NCBI GenBank assembly: GCA_030824725.1 | Contig: JAPJRE010000035.1 | Coordinates: 1 to 17,484 of the forward strand | Origin: Sphingomonas sp. | GTDB lineage: Bacteria > Pseudomonadota > Alphaproteobacteria > Sphingomonadales > Sphingomonadaceae | Length of the DNA stretch: 17,484 bases | Direction of reading: 5' to 3' | Shown: positions 1-6,338 of the stretch, in pieces | Numbering within the stretch: the stretch's first letter is position 1 | Layout of the letters: every line of letters starts with the position of its first letter | Made by a program: the position numbers and the translations under genes | Notes under the pieces: generated by a model | What the model was told of the DNA's origin: nothing | What the model saw: the letters and a program-made list of their open reading frames with translations, nothing else | The model's database searches: none

Positions 1-483
1 GGCGACCACGGTGAGACCGTGCGCCATCATCGCGGTGAACAGCCGCGACAGGATCATCGCGTCGGGCGGGTTGTTCACCACCAACTCGTCAAAGGCGAGC
101 AGCCGCGTGTCGCTGGCCAGCGCATCGGCCACCGCGACGACGGGATCGGCGGTGTCCTTCTGTCGCTCGACGTTGAGCCGCTCGTGCACCTCGAGCATGA
201 ACTCGTGGAAGTGGACGCGGCGCTTCCGGCGGATGTCGAGGCTGTCGAAGAACAGGTCCATCAGCATCGACTTGCCGCGGCCAACCCCGCCCCACAGGTA
301 CAAGCCCCGCGGCACCGCCGGCTTGCGACCGGTGAGCTTCCAAAGCACGCTGCCCTTGCGCGGCGCGGCCTGGAGCTCTTGCGCCAGCGCATCGAGCCGG
401 GCGGCGGCAGCCTCCTGCTCGCGATCGGGGCGAAGCTCGCCGGCGGAGACGAGGGCGCGATAACGATCGAGAACGCGGGTCAT
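1..483 (-). CDS. zapE: Cell division protein ZapE / AFG1-like ATPase (5' part, cut by window edge)
   Basis: Only the first 161 residues are in the window; the reading frame is open to base 1. The N-terminus (MTRVLDRYRALVSAGELRPD) matches the start typical of AFG1/ZapE P-loop ATPases. Walker A is GGVGRGKS at residues 65-72, followed by MLMDLFFD, and Walker B is LLAFDE at about 128-133. The family is about 350-380 residues, so a little over half is missing. ZapE acts at the division site in gammaproteobacteria; mitochondrial relatives (Afg1/LACE1) help turnover of respiratory-chain proteins. The stretch after Walker B reads FDELVVNNPPDAMIL, where I remember the family as FDEF-V-DIADAMIL; this is a local divergence but the Asp-Glu pair is intact. 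The gene lies downstream of sdhB on the same strand but is separated from it by a terminator, so it probably has its own promoter. Family call is firm; the cellular role in this organism is inference. Confidence 0.9.
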   Translation of the reverse strand, partial: MTRVLDRYRALVSAGELRPDREQEAAAARLDALAQELQAAPRKGSVLWKLTGRKPAVPRGLYLWGGVGRGKSMLMDLFFDSLDIRRKRRVHFHEFMLEVHERLNVERQKDTADPVVAVADALASDTRLLAFDELVVNNPPDAMILSRLFTAMMAHGLTVVA

Positions 484-501
484 GGGGCAGGTCTACCAAC
501 G

Positions 502-537
502 AAAACGAGCTGCCGGGCCGGAAGGCCAGGCAGCTCG
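502..537 (-). terminator. Intrinsic terminator of sdhB
   Basis: The arms CGAGCTGCC (506-514) and GGCAGCTCG (529-537) pair perfectly over 9 bp. Inside them GGCC (516-519) pairs with GGCC (524-527) around a GGAA loop, leaving one G/A mismatch. Read on the minus strand the hairpin is followed by TTTT (502-505) and then CGTTGG. It lies just past the sdhB stop and before the zapE start, and separates the two transcripts. Confidence 0.85.
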
Positions 538-567
538 GTGTCTCTCAAAATCGTGAAGAAACGGCGA

Positions 568-1350
568 TCAGAGCACGCGCTCGGCGGCCAGCTTCTTCAC
601 TTCGGCGATCGCCTTGGCCGGGTTCAGGCCCTTGGGGCAGGCGTTCGCGCAGTTCATGATCGTGTGGCAGCGATACAGGCGGAACGGATCCTCGAGCTGG
701 TCGAGGCGCTCGCCGGTCATCTCGTCGCGCGAGTCGGCGAGCCAGCGATAGGCCTGGAGCAGGATCGCCGGGCCGAGGAACTTGTCGCTGTTCCACCAGT
801 AGCTCGGGCACGAGGTCGAGCAGCAGGCGCACAGGATGCACTCGTACAGCCCGTCGAGCTTCTCGCGGTCCTTGGGGCTCTGCAGCCGCTCCTTGCCCGA
901 AGGCGTGGTGGTCACGGTCTGCAGCCACGGCTTGATCGAGGCATACTGCGCGTAGAAGTGCGTGAAATCGGGGACCAGGTCCTTGATCACGTCCATGTGC
1001 GGCAGCGGGGTGATCTGCACCTCGCCCTTGATGTCCTCGATCGCCGTCGTGCAGGCGAGGCCGTTCTTGCCGCCGATGTTCATCGAGCAGGAGCCGCAGA
1101 TGCCCTCGCGGCACGAGCGGCGGAAGGTCAGCGACGAATCCTGCTCGCCCTTGATCTTGATCAGCGCGTCGAGAACCATCGGGCCGCAATCGTCGAGATC
1201 GACCTCGAACGTGTCGTAGCGCGGGTTCTCGCCCGAATCCGGATCGTAGCGGTAGATCTTGAACTTCTTGACCCGCGTGGCTTCGGGGCTCGCCTTGTGC
1301 TCCTGGCCCTTGGTGATGCGGCTGTTCTTGGGCAGGCGGAATTCGGCCAT
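568..1350 (-). CDS. sdhB: Succinate dehydrogenase iron-sulfur subunit
   Basis: 260 residues, the normal length for SdhB. It carries electrons from the flavin of SdhA to the membrane quinone site of SdhC/D (complex II, TCA cycle), on the cytoplasmic face. All cluster ligands are visible: [2Fe-2S] by C80, C85, C88 and C100 (SCREGICGSC, then GLAC); [4Fe-4S] by C171, C174, C177 and C238; [3Fe-4S] by C181, C228 and C234 (CILCACCSTSC, then CHTIMNCANAC). Spacing agrees with the E. coli protein. The start is ATG at 1350 with AGAGGAAG and CAGGA just upstream. A terminator follows the gene. The upstream genes on this strand are a ClpP-like protein and a C13 peptidase, not sdhA, so sdhB is not directly joined to sdhCDA here. 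Very secure identification. Confidence 0.98.
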   Translation of the reverse strand: MAEFRLPKNSRITKGQEHKASPEATRVKKFKIYRYDPDSGENPRYDTFEVDLDDCGPMVLDALIKIKGEQDSSLTFRRSCREGICGSCSMNIGGKNGLACTTAIEDIKGEVQITPLPHMDVIKDLVPDFTHFYAQYASIKPWLQTVTTTPSGKERLQSPKDREKLDGLYECILCACCSTSCPSYWWNSDKFLGPAILLQAYRWLADSRDEMTGERLDQLEDPFRLYRCHTIMNCANACPKGLNPAKAIAEVKKLAAERVL

Positions 1351-1397
1351 TCCTGAAACTTCCTCTTTCGCTTCGGCGCGACGCCTCTTTGGGGGGC

Positions 1398-1426
1398 GAG
1401 CTATGCCTTTCGCATCCGCAGCGCAA
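1398..1426 (-). promoter_or_regulatory. Candidate sdhB promoter
   Basis: On the minus strand TTGCGC (1421-1426) and TAGCTC (1398-1403) are separated by 17 bp, about 47 bp before the sdhB start. The -35 fits moderately and the -10 is weak. Support is only by pattern and by the 97-bp gap between sdhB and the upstream gene. Confidence 0.3.
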
Positions 1427-1447
1427 GTGCCCTTTGGGCCGCGCCCC

Positions 1448-2023
1448 TCAGATGACGTCCAGCACCAGCCCCAGATCGCGGGCCTCGTCGGCTTCGATAT
1501 ACCAGTTATAGGGCGCGCGGCGACGCAGCTCCTCGAAATCGACGCGCGAGCCGGCGACGAGGGCCTGGAAGCCCTCTTCCTCGATCACGATCGAATGCTC
1601 GATCTCGGCGAGCTTGGCCTTGAGGATCGCCGGCAGCATGCGCAGCGGGCCGGACAGGTCGATGCTGGAATGCATCTGCCGCTCGTGAAGCATCAGTCGC
1701 GTGCCGCGGGTGAGGAAGCGCTTGTCGACGGGGAAGCCCGACATGAAGGTGGCGCCGGCGGAATAGACCGCGACCTTGCCGAGGAACAGCAACTCGCGCC
1801 CCGTGGCTTCGCGGAGCAGCCGCAGTTCGTCCGCCATCAGCCGCGCGACTTCGGGATCGCCGCCGAGCGTGGAGAGCGCGATTACCAGCGGGCCGTCGCT
1901 CGATGCCGCCAGCAGCTGGTCGCGGAAGCTCTGGTACATCGCGTCGTCCACGGTGCCCTGCAGCCGGACATGCGGGGTGGCGAGCAGCGGATAGCGCTGG
2001 AGCGGGCTCTGGGGATCGGACAT
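1448..2023 (-). CDS. ClpP-like serine peptidase (S14 fold), triad Asp apparently replaced by Asn
   Basis: 191 residues, ClpP size. The fold signature runs through the protein: TLGGD at 52-56 in place of the ClpP oxyanion loop (SPGG), VYSAGATFM with candidate nucleophile S88, RLMLHE with H113, and a C-terminal EADEARDLGLVLDVI like the ClpP ending. By hand alignment, the residue at the ClpP Asp172 position is Asn (N173 in NWYIEADEA). Some true ClpP paralogues carry Asn there, so activity is not excluded. The sequence around S88 (YSAG rather than ASMG) also marks it as a divergent branch rather than the housekeeping ClpP, and no clpX is beside it. The start is fixed to ATG 2023 by an in-frame TAG two codons earlier (2030-2032); no good Shine-Dalgarno is visible. 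It lies between the C13 peptidase and sdhB on the same strand. Substrate and partner ATPase unknown. Confidence 0.8.
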   Translation of the reverse strand: MSDPQSPLQRYPLLATPHVRLQGTVDDAMYQSFRDQLLAASSDGPLVIALSTLGGDPEVARLMADELRLLREATGRELLFLGKVAVYSAGATFMSGFPVDKRFLTRGTRLMLHERQMHSSIDLSGPLRMLPAILKAKLAEIEHSIVIEEEGFQALVAGSRVDFEELRRRAPYNWYIEADEARDLGLVLDVI

Positions 2024-2101
2024 GCGCGGCTAACCGGCGAGGAGGGTGGGAGTTCCCGACACCGCAATTCCCCTCCCGCAAGCGGTATGGAGGAATAGAG
2101 G

Positions 2102-3076
2102 CTAAGGCTTCAGCGCGTCCGTCGCCGGGGCGCCCACCGGTGCCGTGGCCGCCTGCGGCATCCGCGCCTCCAGCGGCGCCAGCCATGCGCCCACGCCGTC
2201 GCCGATCGTCACCTGCGGCATCGACGGATCGAGCCGGCCGGCGCGCTCCCAGCCGATGATCGTCTTGCGTGCCTCGGCGGCGGCGTCGGCCAGGGGCTGG
2301 GGCGTGCGCAGGGCATGGTTGACCAGCGCGTCGCCGAAGAAGGTCCAGTCATTCTCCGCTCGGCACCCGAAGGACGCGCGCGTCGCCGAGGCGGCGGTGA
2401 GGATCGCGGTGGTGTCGCTCATCAGCCGCTTGACGAAGGCACCCGAATAGCAGGCGGAGATCAGCAGCAGCCGGTTGCGGATGCCGAGCCCGTCGAGCAG
2501 CGCGGCGAGCCGCGCCGGCGGCAGCACGCCGAAGCCCTGGTCGCCGTCATGATAGGCAATGCCGGCATCGGGGGCGCCATGCGCGGTGACGTAGAGGACC
2601 AGCACGTCCTGGTTGCGGTCCATCAGTTCGGCGACCCGGGCGAGCGCCAGCGTCAGCGCGGTGAGGCTGCCCGAGGGCAGGGGGGCGCCGCCGCGCCCGT
2701 CCGGCCCGGCGAGCACCAGCACGCGGCCCTCGGCATCGTAGCGGCGGGAGAGCACGCGGCCGCTTTCGCGCGCCTCGCGGGCGAACACCGGATCGCTGTC
2801 GAGCGCGACGCTCAGCACATAGGCGTCGACCACGCTCTTGCGCTCGGGCTGGAGGGCGCCGAGCGCGGTGCTCAACCGTCGCTGCTCCGCGAGCATGGTT
2901 CGGGGATCGCGGCCGCGCTGCAGCTCGGGGCCGCCTTCCAGCCCCTCGATGCCGTCGTCGCCGGAAACGAGCCCGGGCCATTCGGTGCGATGCTCGGGCG
3001 GCTGTTGCTGCGCGAAGGCGGAAGAGACGCCGCAAAGGGCCAGCATCACGAAAGACGCACGCAACCAGAACCGCAT
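2102..3076 (-). CDS. Exported C13-family (legumain-like, clan CD) cysteine peptidase
   Basis: 324 residues. An N-terminal signal peptide (MRFWLRASFVMLALCGVSSA, probable cleavage after AFA at 22) sends it to the periplasm or envelope. The catalytic core has the clan CD pattern: a strand then H166 in LYVTAHGAPD, and a strand then C209 in LLLISACYSGAF. Further family-like segments are TAASATRASFGC (227-238) and ENDWTFFGDAL (241-251). Clan CD includes legumain, GPI transamidase and caspases; bacterial members of this type are widespread but little studied. The N-terminal 60 residues are low in predicted order, and the tail from about 305 is Ala/Pro-rich. The gene is divergent from the dehydrogenase at 3194 and lies 78 bp upstream of the ClpP-like gene. 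Family firm, substrate unknown. Confidence 0.88.
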   Translation of the reverse strand: MRFWLRASFVMLALCGVSSAFAQQQPPEHRTEWPGLVSGDDGIEGLEGGPELQRGRDPRTMLAEQRRLSTALGALQPERKSVVDAYVLSVALDSDPVFAREARESGRVLSRRYDAEGRVLVLAGPDGRGGAPLPSGSLTALTLALARVAELMDRNQDVLVLYVTAHGAPDAGIAYHDGDQGFGVLPPARLAALLDGLGIRNRLLLISACYSGAFVKRLMSDTTAILTAASATRASFGCRAENDWTFFGDALVNHALRTPQPLADAAAEARKTIIGWERAGRLDPSMPQVTIGDGVGAWLAPLEARMPQAATAPVGAPATDALKP

Positions 3077-3109
3077 TCGGGCCGATCCCCCCGGAACAGG
3101 TGAGCCGAC

Positions 3110-3137
3110 ACTCTTGCCCGCACCCGTGCGAAGTCAA
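3110..3137 (-). promoter_or_regulatory. Candidate promoter for the C13 peptidase gene
   Basis: On the minus strand there is a near-consensus -35 TTGACT (3132-3137), 16 bp before AAGAGT (3110-3115, a poor -10), about 34 bp upstream of the start codon. The -35 match is the main support. This lies inside the 117-bp divergent region shared with the dehydrogenase gene at 3194. Confidence 0.35.
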
Positions 3138-3157
3138 GCGCCACCCGCAGAATCGCA

Positions 3158-3186
3158 TTGGATTCGATCGCGCTGCCCCCTATCGC
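3158..3186 (+). promoter_or_regulatory. Candidate promoter for the dehydrogenase gene, possibly giving a leaderless mRNA
   Basis: TTGGAT (3158-3163) and TATCGC (3181-3186) are spaced 17 bp. Transcription would start about 7 bases after the -10, at or next to the ATG at 3194. No Shine-Dalgarno is visible before that ATG, which is what a leaderless message would look like. Confidence 0.35.
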
Positions 3187-3193
3187 TGGCGGC

Positions 3194-4579
3194 ATGCTCA
3201 AGCGCCTCCTGATCGCCCTCGCCCTTCTGATCGTCGCCGGCAGTGCCGCCTGGTACTGGCTCAGCCGCCCGGACATCGCGACGCTTCCGGAGGTCGCCGT
3301 CACGGGCCGGGAACCCGAAATCACCGAGCCGCGCTACCAGACCATTCCCACCACGGGTGTCGCCAAGGCGGTCGGCTGGCCGGCGGGTGCGACGCCGAAG
3401 GCCGCGGCGGGCCTGAAGGTACAGGCCTTTGCCGACAAGCTCGACCATCCGCGCTGGCTGTACCAGCTGCCCAATGGCGACATCCTGGTGGCGGAGAGCA
3501 ACTCGCCGCCGCGGACCAATGGCGGCATCACCGGCTGGGTGATGGGCGTGCTGATGAACAAGGCGGGTGCGGGCGGCGCCTCGGCCAACCGCATCACCCT
3601 GTTGCGCGACAGCGATGGCGACGGCGTGGCGGACACGCGCACCGTGTTCCTCACCGGGCTCAATTCGCCCAGCGGCATGGTACTGGCGGACGGGTCGCTC
3701 TACGTCGCCAACACCGATTCGCTGGTGCGCTACCCCTATCTGGACGGCCAGACCAGGATCACCGCCAAGCCCGAGAAGATCCTGTCGCTGCCGGGCGGCG
3801 GCAACCACTGGGCGCGCAACGTGGTGGCCTCGCTCGACGGCAAGAGCCTGTTCGTGAGCATCGGCTCGGCATCAAACATCGCGGAGGACGGCCTGGAGGC
3901 AGAGGGCCCGATCTACAGCGCGGAGAGCCCGGGGCAGATGGCAGCAGCCGCCGCGCAGCCGACCAACCGCGGGGTGATCCTGGAGGTCGACCCGGCGCGC
4001 AAGACCAGCCGCATCTTCGCCTGGGGCATTCGCAACGCCAACGGCATGGCGTTCGAGCCCAAGACCCAGGCGCTCTGGGCCGTGGTCAACGAGCGCGACA
4101 TGCTCGGCTCGGACATGCCGCCCGACTATATGAGCCGGGTCGATCTTGGCGGCTTCTTCGGCTGGCCCTGGCAATATTGGGGCGGGTACGAGGACAAGCG
4201 CGTCGAGCCGGGCCGCCCGGATCTGCGCGAATATGTCCGCCGTCCCGATTTCGCGCTCGGCGCCCACACCGCGCCGCTGGGGCTGACCTTCGCCGATGGC
4301 GCGCGGCTTGGCGGTGCCTACACCAATGGTGCGTTTGTCGGCCTGCACGGTTCGTGGAACCGCCAGCCGCCCTCGGGCTACAAGGTCGTGTTCGTGCCGT
4401 TCGGCGACAATGGCTTCCCGGCCAAGGGCGCCAAGCTGCAGGACGTGCTGACCGGCTTCCTCAACGCCAAGGGCGAGGCGCAGGGCCGTCCGGTCGCGGT
4501 GATCACCGGCGCGGGCGGCGCGCTGCTGGTGGCGGATGATGTCGGCAATACCGTGTGGCGGGTGAGCGCAGGCCGCTGA
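3194..4579 (+). CDS. Sorbosone-dehydrogenase-type PQQ-dependent oxidoreductase
   Basis: 461 residues from ATG 3194. An in-frame TTG at 3158 gives 12 extra residues that spoil the signal sequence, so ATG 3194 is preferred. The N-terminus MLKRLLIALALLIVAGSAAW is a signal peptide or membrane anchor, putting the domain in the periplasm. The rest looks like the soluble-glucose/sorbosone-dehydrogenase beta-propeller: LDHPRWLYQLPNGDILVAE (about 82-100), the calcium-loop-like DSDGDGVADT, GGGNHWARNVVASLDGKSLF (candidate catalytic His in NHWARN), WGIRNANGMAF and LHGSWNR. Family members oxidise sugars or aldoses with PQQ; the actual substrate here cannot be told. No PQQ biosynthesis gene is in the window. 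The gene ends 12 bp from the convergent PHA-system gene. Confidence 0.85.
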   Translation: MLKRLLIALALLIVAGSAAWYWLSRPDIATLPEVAVTGREPEITEPRYQTIPTTGVAKAVGWPAGATPKAAAGLKVQAFADKLDHPRWLYQLPNGDILVAESNSPPRTNGGITGWVMGVLMNKAGAGGASANRITLLRDSDGDGVADTRTVFLTGLNSPSGMVLADGSLYVANTDSLVRYPYLDGQTRITAKPEKILSLPGGGNHWARNVVASLDGKSLFVSIGSASNIAEDGLEAEGPIYSAESPGQMAAAAAQPTNRGVILEVDPARKTSRIFAWGIRNANGMAFEPKTQALWAVVNERDMLGSDMPPDYMSRVDLGGFFGWPWQYWGGYEDKRVEPGRPDLREYVRRPDFALGAHTAPLGLTFADGARLGGAYTNGAFVGLHGSWNRQPPSGYKVVFVPFGDNGFPAKGAKLQDVLTGFLNAKGEAQGRPVAVITGAGGALLVADDVGNTVWRVSAGR

Positions 4580-4595
4580 GGGGCAGGGCCCTCAG
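4576..4595. other. Hairpin covering both stop codons of a convergent gene pair
   Basis: CTGAGGG (4576-4582) pairs with CCCTCAG (4589-4595) across a 6-base loop. The left arm contains the plus-strand stop TGA (4577-4579) and the right arm the minus-strand stop (4592-4594). There is no T-run on either side, so it is at best a weak bidirectional terminator or a 3'-end stabiliser. Confidence 0.5.
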
Positions 4596-4897
4596 GCGAG
4601 CAGCCGGGGGCCTTCCTTCGCCAGCATCTCGCGGATCTTGCCCGCGAACAGGGCGAGCATGCCGGGCAGCGCGATCTCGGCATGGACCTGCGCGTCCTGC
4701 ACGTCGAGCCTGCTGACCACCTGCTGGCCCATCGCGGCGACGGTGAAGTGGAGGCTGTCGCCTTCCCAGCGATGCTCGACGGTGGCGCCGCCGGGGATCT
4801 TTTCGGCCAGCCGGCCGATCTTCGACTCGATCCGCGCGCGGGCGCCTTCGCGGCCGAGCTGATGGGGAATATCGACGCTGATCGTCTGCGGGATCAT
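4592..4897 (-). CDS. Polyhydroxyalkanoic acid system family protein (PHA_gran_rgn type)
   Basis: 101 residues. It begins MIPQTISVDIPHQLGREGAR, and the HQLGREGARARIESKIGRL segment followed by HRWEGDSLHFTV matches the small family known as the PHA granule region or polyhydroxyalkanoic acid system protein. It appears to be one compact alpha/beta domain with no signal peptide or membrane segment. The role is poorly defined; members often sit near PHA synthesis genes, but no phaC or phasin is in this window. Its ATG overlaps the TGA of the VOC gene by 4 bp (ATGA), so translation is probably coupled. Its stop lies within a hairpin shared with the convergent dehydrogenase gene. Confidence 0.8.
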   Translation of the reverse strand: MIPQTISVDIPHQLGREGARARIESKIGRLAEKIPGGATVEHRWEGDSLHFTVAAMGQQVVSRLDVQDAQVHAEIALPGMLALFAGKIREMLAKEGPRLLA

Positions 4898-5310
4898 TTT
4901 GCGAACACCATGGCGTCGTCGGCGAACGCCTTGAATTCCAGCGCGTTCCCGCTGGGATCGCGGAAGAACATCGTCGCCTGCTCGCCCACCTGGCCCTGGA
5001 AGCGGATATGCGGCGCGATACCAAAGGCGACTCCGGCGGCCTCCAGCTTGGCGGCTAGCGCCTGCCAGTCCTCCATCGTCAGCACCACGCCGAAATGCGG
5101 TACCGGCACGTCGTGGCCGTCGACGGGATTGGCCGTCGCGACCGGCTTCGCGGCGGGATCGAGGTGCGCGACGATCTGGTGGCCGAACAGGTCGAAATCG
5201 ACCCACTGGTCCGACGACCGCCCCTCGGGGCAGCCGAGCAGGTCGCCGTAAAAGGCGCGCGCTGCGCCGAGGTTGTGGACCGGGAAGGCGAGATGGAAAG
5301 GGCGTGGCAT
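4894..5310 (-). CDS. VOC-superfamily (glyoxalase/dioxygenase fold) protein
   Basis: 138 residues, one pair of beta-alpha-beta-beta-beta modules. Metal-ligand candidates sit at the usual places: H6 (PFHLAFPV), H72 (VPHFGVVL) and E125 (NALEFKAF). The module boundaries are recognisable from LGAARAFYGDLLGCPEG and MFFRDPSGNALEFK, classic VOC motifs. The superfamily covers glyoxalases, extradiol dioxygenases and resistance proteins, so the reaction cannot be named. It overlaps the downstream PHA-system gene by 4 bp and begins 46 bp after the hydroxylase gene, suggesting one minus-strand transcript. The Shine-Dalgarno is weak. Confidence 0.85.
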   Translation of the reverse strand: MPRPFHLAFPVHNLGAARAFYGDLLGCPEGRSSDQWVDFDLFGHQIVAHLDPAAKPVATANPVDGHDVPVPHFGVVLTMEDWQALAAKLEAAGVAFGIAPHIRFQGQVGEQATMFFRDPSGNALEFKAFADDAMVFAK

Positions 5311-5356
5311 GGACTTGGCTTAGCCTGCGCCGGCGCCCGCGACAACGCGGCAAGCC

Positions 5357-6217
5357 TCAGGCGTCGGCTGCAATCTCGCCCCGATGCCAGCGCCGCAGGT
5401 TCGCCCGCGCCTCCTGCACGAAGGCCGAGCGGCGCAGCACGCCGAGCAGCGTGTCGGCGATCCAGCGGCCGGGATTGCGCAAGGGGCGGCGGAACTGGAT
5501 CAGCAGGACAATGCGGGTGTGCGCGCTGTCGTTCCACACCTCGTGATCATAGGTGTCGTCGAACACCAAGGTCTCGCCCTCGGCCCAGCGGAGGGTGCGG
5601 CTGCCGATCCGCATCCGCACGTCGCCGTCGCGCGGCACGACCAGCCCGAGATGGCAGGTGATCAGCCCCTTGGTGACGCCGCGGTGCGCCGGGATGTGCG
5701 TGCCGGGTGCGAGGATCGAAAACATTGCGCTGTTGAGGCCGGGCACCTGCTCGATCAGCCGCGAGGTGTGCGGGCAGCGCGCGAGATTCTCGTCGACGCG
5801 GTAGCCATAGCCGCACAGGAACAGGCTGCGCCATTTGCCGAGCGGCGCGATCGCGCGGTGATCGGGTGAGATGACGGCGAGCGACGGCGCCCCCGGTTGG
5901 GTGCCGATCGCTGCGATCGCCTCATCGCGGATCGCTTCCCAATCCGCCCGCAGCGCCGCGGTCCAGGGAAAGGCGCGCATGTCGAGCACCGGCGTGTTGG
6001 GCACCAGCGAGGAGGTGGCGATCAGTCGATCGAAGGTGCCGCGCAGATGCTTGCCCCAGCGCAGCAGCAGCGGACGGGGGCGCGGGCGAGACTCGGCTAG
6101 CGGGGCATTGTCGCCCAACCGCTCGATCGGCGTCTCGCTGGTGGCAATGTCCACGCGCAACTTCCCCGCAGCTTCCACGTTACGCCCGATGTTCGGTGCG
6201 GCAACGCAACAATCCAT
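5357..6217 (-). CDS. Aspartyl/asparaginyl beta-hydroxylase-type Fe(II)/2-oxoglutarate oxygenase (AspH/LpxO-like)
   Basis: 286 residues from ATG 6217. The catalytic half contains GTHIPAHRG with H178, a Gly two residues later (AspH-type enzymes lack the usual Asp), then DTYDHEVWN with H225, and R235 ten residues later for 2-oxoglutarate. The 47-residue spacing of the two histidines is within one residue of that in mammalian AspH. Bacterial members include LpxO, which hydroxylates a lipid A acyl chain, and peptide or protein hydroxylases; the sequence does not decide between them. The N-terminal 70 residues are rich in Arg and Pro and have no signal peptide. Start uncertain: ATG 6217 has only a GAGG one base away, while an in-frame GTG at 6154 follows GGGGAAG. 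Divergent from the M16 gene and first of a three-gene group. Confidence 0.82.
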   Translation of the reverse strand: MDCCVAAPNIGRNVEAAGKLRVDIATSETPIERLGDNAPLAESRPRPRPLLLRWGKHLRGTFDRLIATSSLVPNTPVLDMRAFPWTAALRADWEAIRDEAIAAIGTQPGAPSLAVISPDHRAIAPLGKWRSLFLCGYGYRVDENLARCPHTSRLIEQVPGLNSAMFSILAPGTHIPAHRGVTKGLITCHLGLVVPRDGDVRMRIGSRTLRWAEGETLVFDDTYDHEVWNDSAHTRIVLLIQFRRPLRNPGRWIADTLLGVLRRSAFVQEARANLRRWHRGEIAADA

Positions 6218-6338
6218 GCCTCGGGTCTAGGCCGTCACTTGGGTCCAAAACATGGCGGGTCCATGGATTCTTGTGGCGTACATCCGGCAGAAAGGTTGCC
6301 GGTGGCATGCCGCGCCACTCGCCTCTAGAAAGGGCTTC
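6218..6338. other. Divergent intergenic region with a 7-bp direct repeat
   Basis: This 121-bp region lies between the hydroxylase and M16 genes and should hold both promoters, but I find no convincing -35/-10 pair. GGGTCCA occurs twice (6241-6247 and 6257-6263), 16 bp apart. An imperfect hairpin, GTGGC with GCCAC, lies near 6303-6319. AGAAAGGG ahead of 6339 is a good ribosome-binding site and decides the M16 start. Confidence 0.3.

Noticed and set aside
19..1356. Long plus-strand open frame opposite zapE and sdhB (445 codons)
   Set aside because: Arg/Ala/Gln-rich antisense shadow of well-identified genes, as expected at this GC content; no ribosome-binding site or recognisable domain.
6252..6338. 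Upstream ATG for the M16 peptidase
   Set aside because: It would hide the signal peptide and has no Shine-Dalgarno, unlike ATG 6339.
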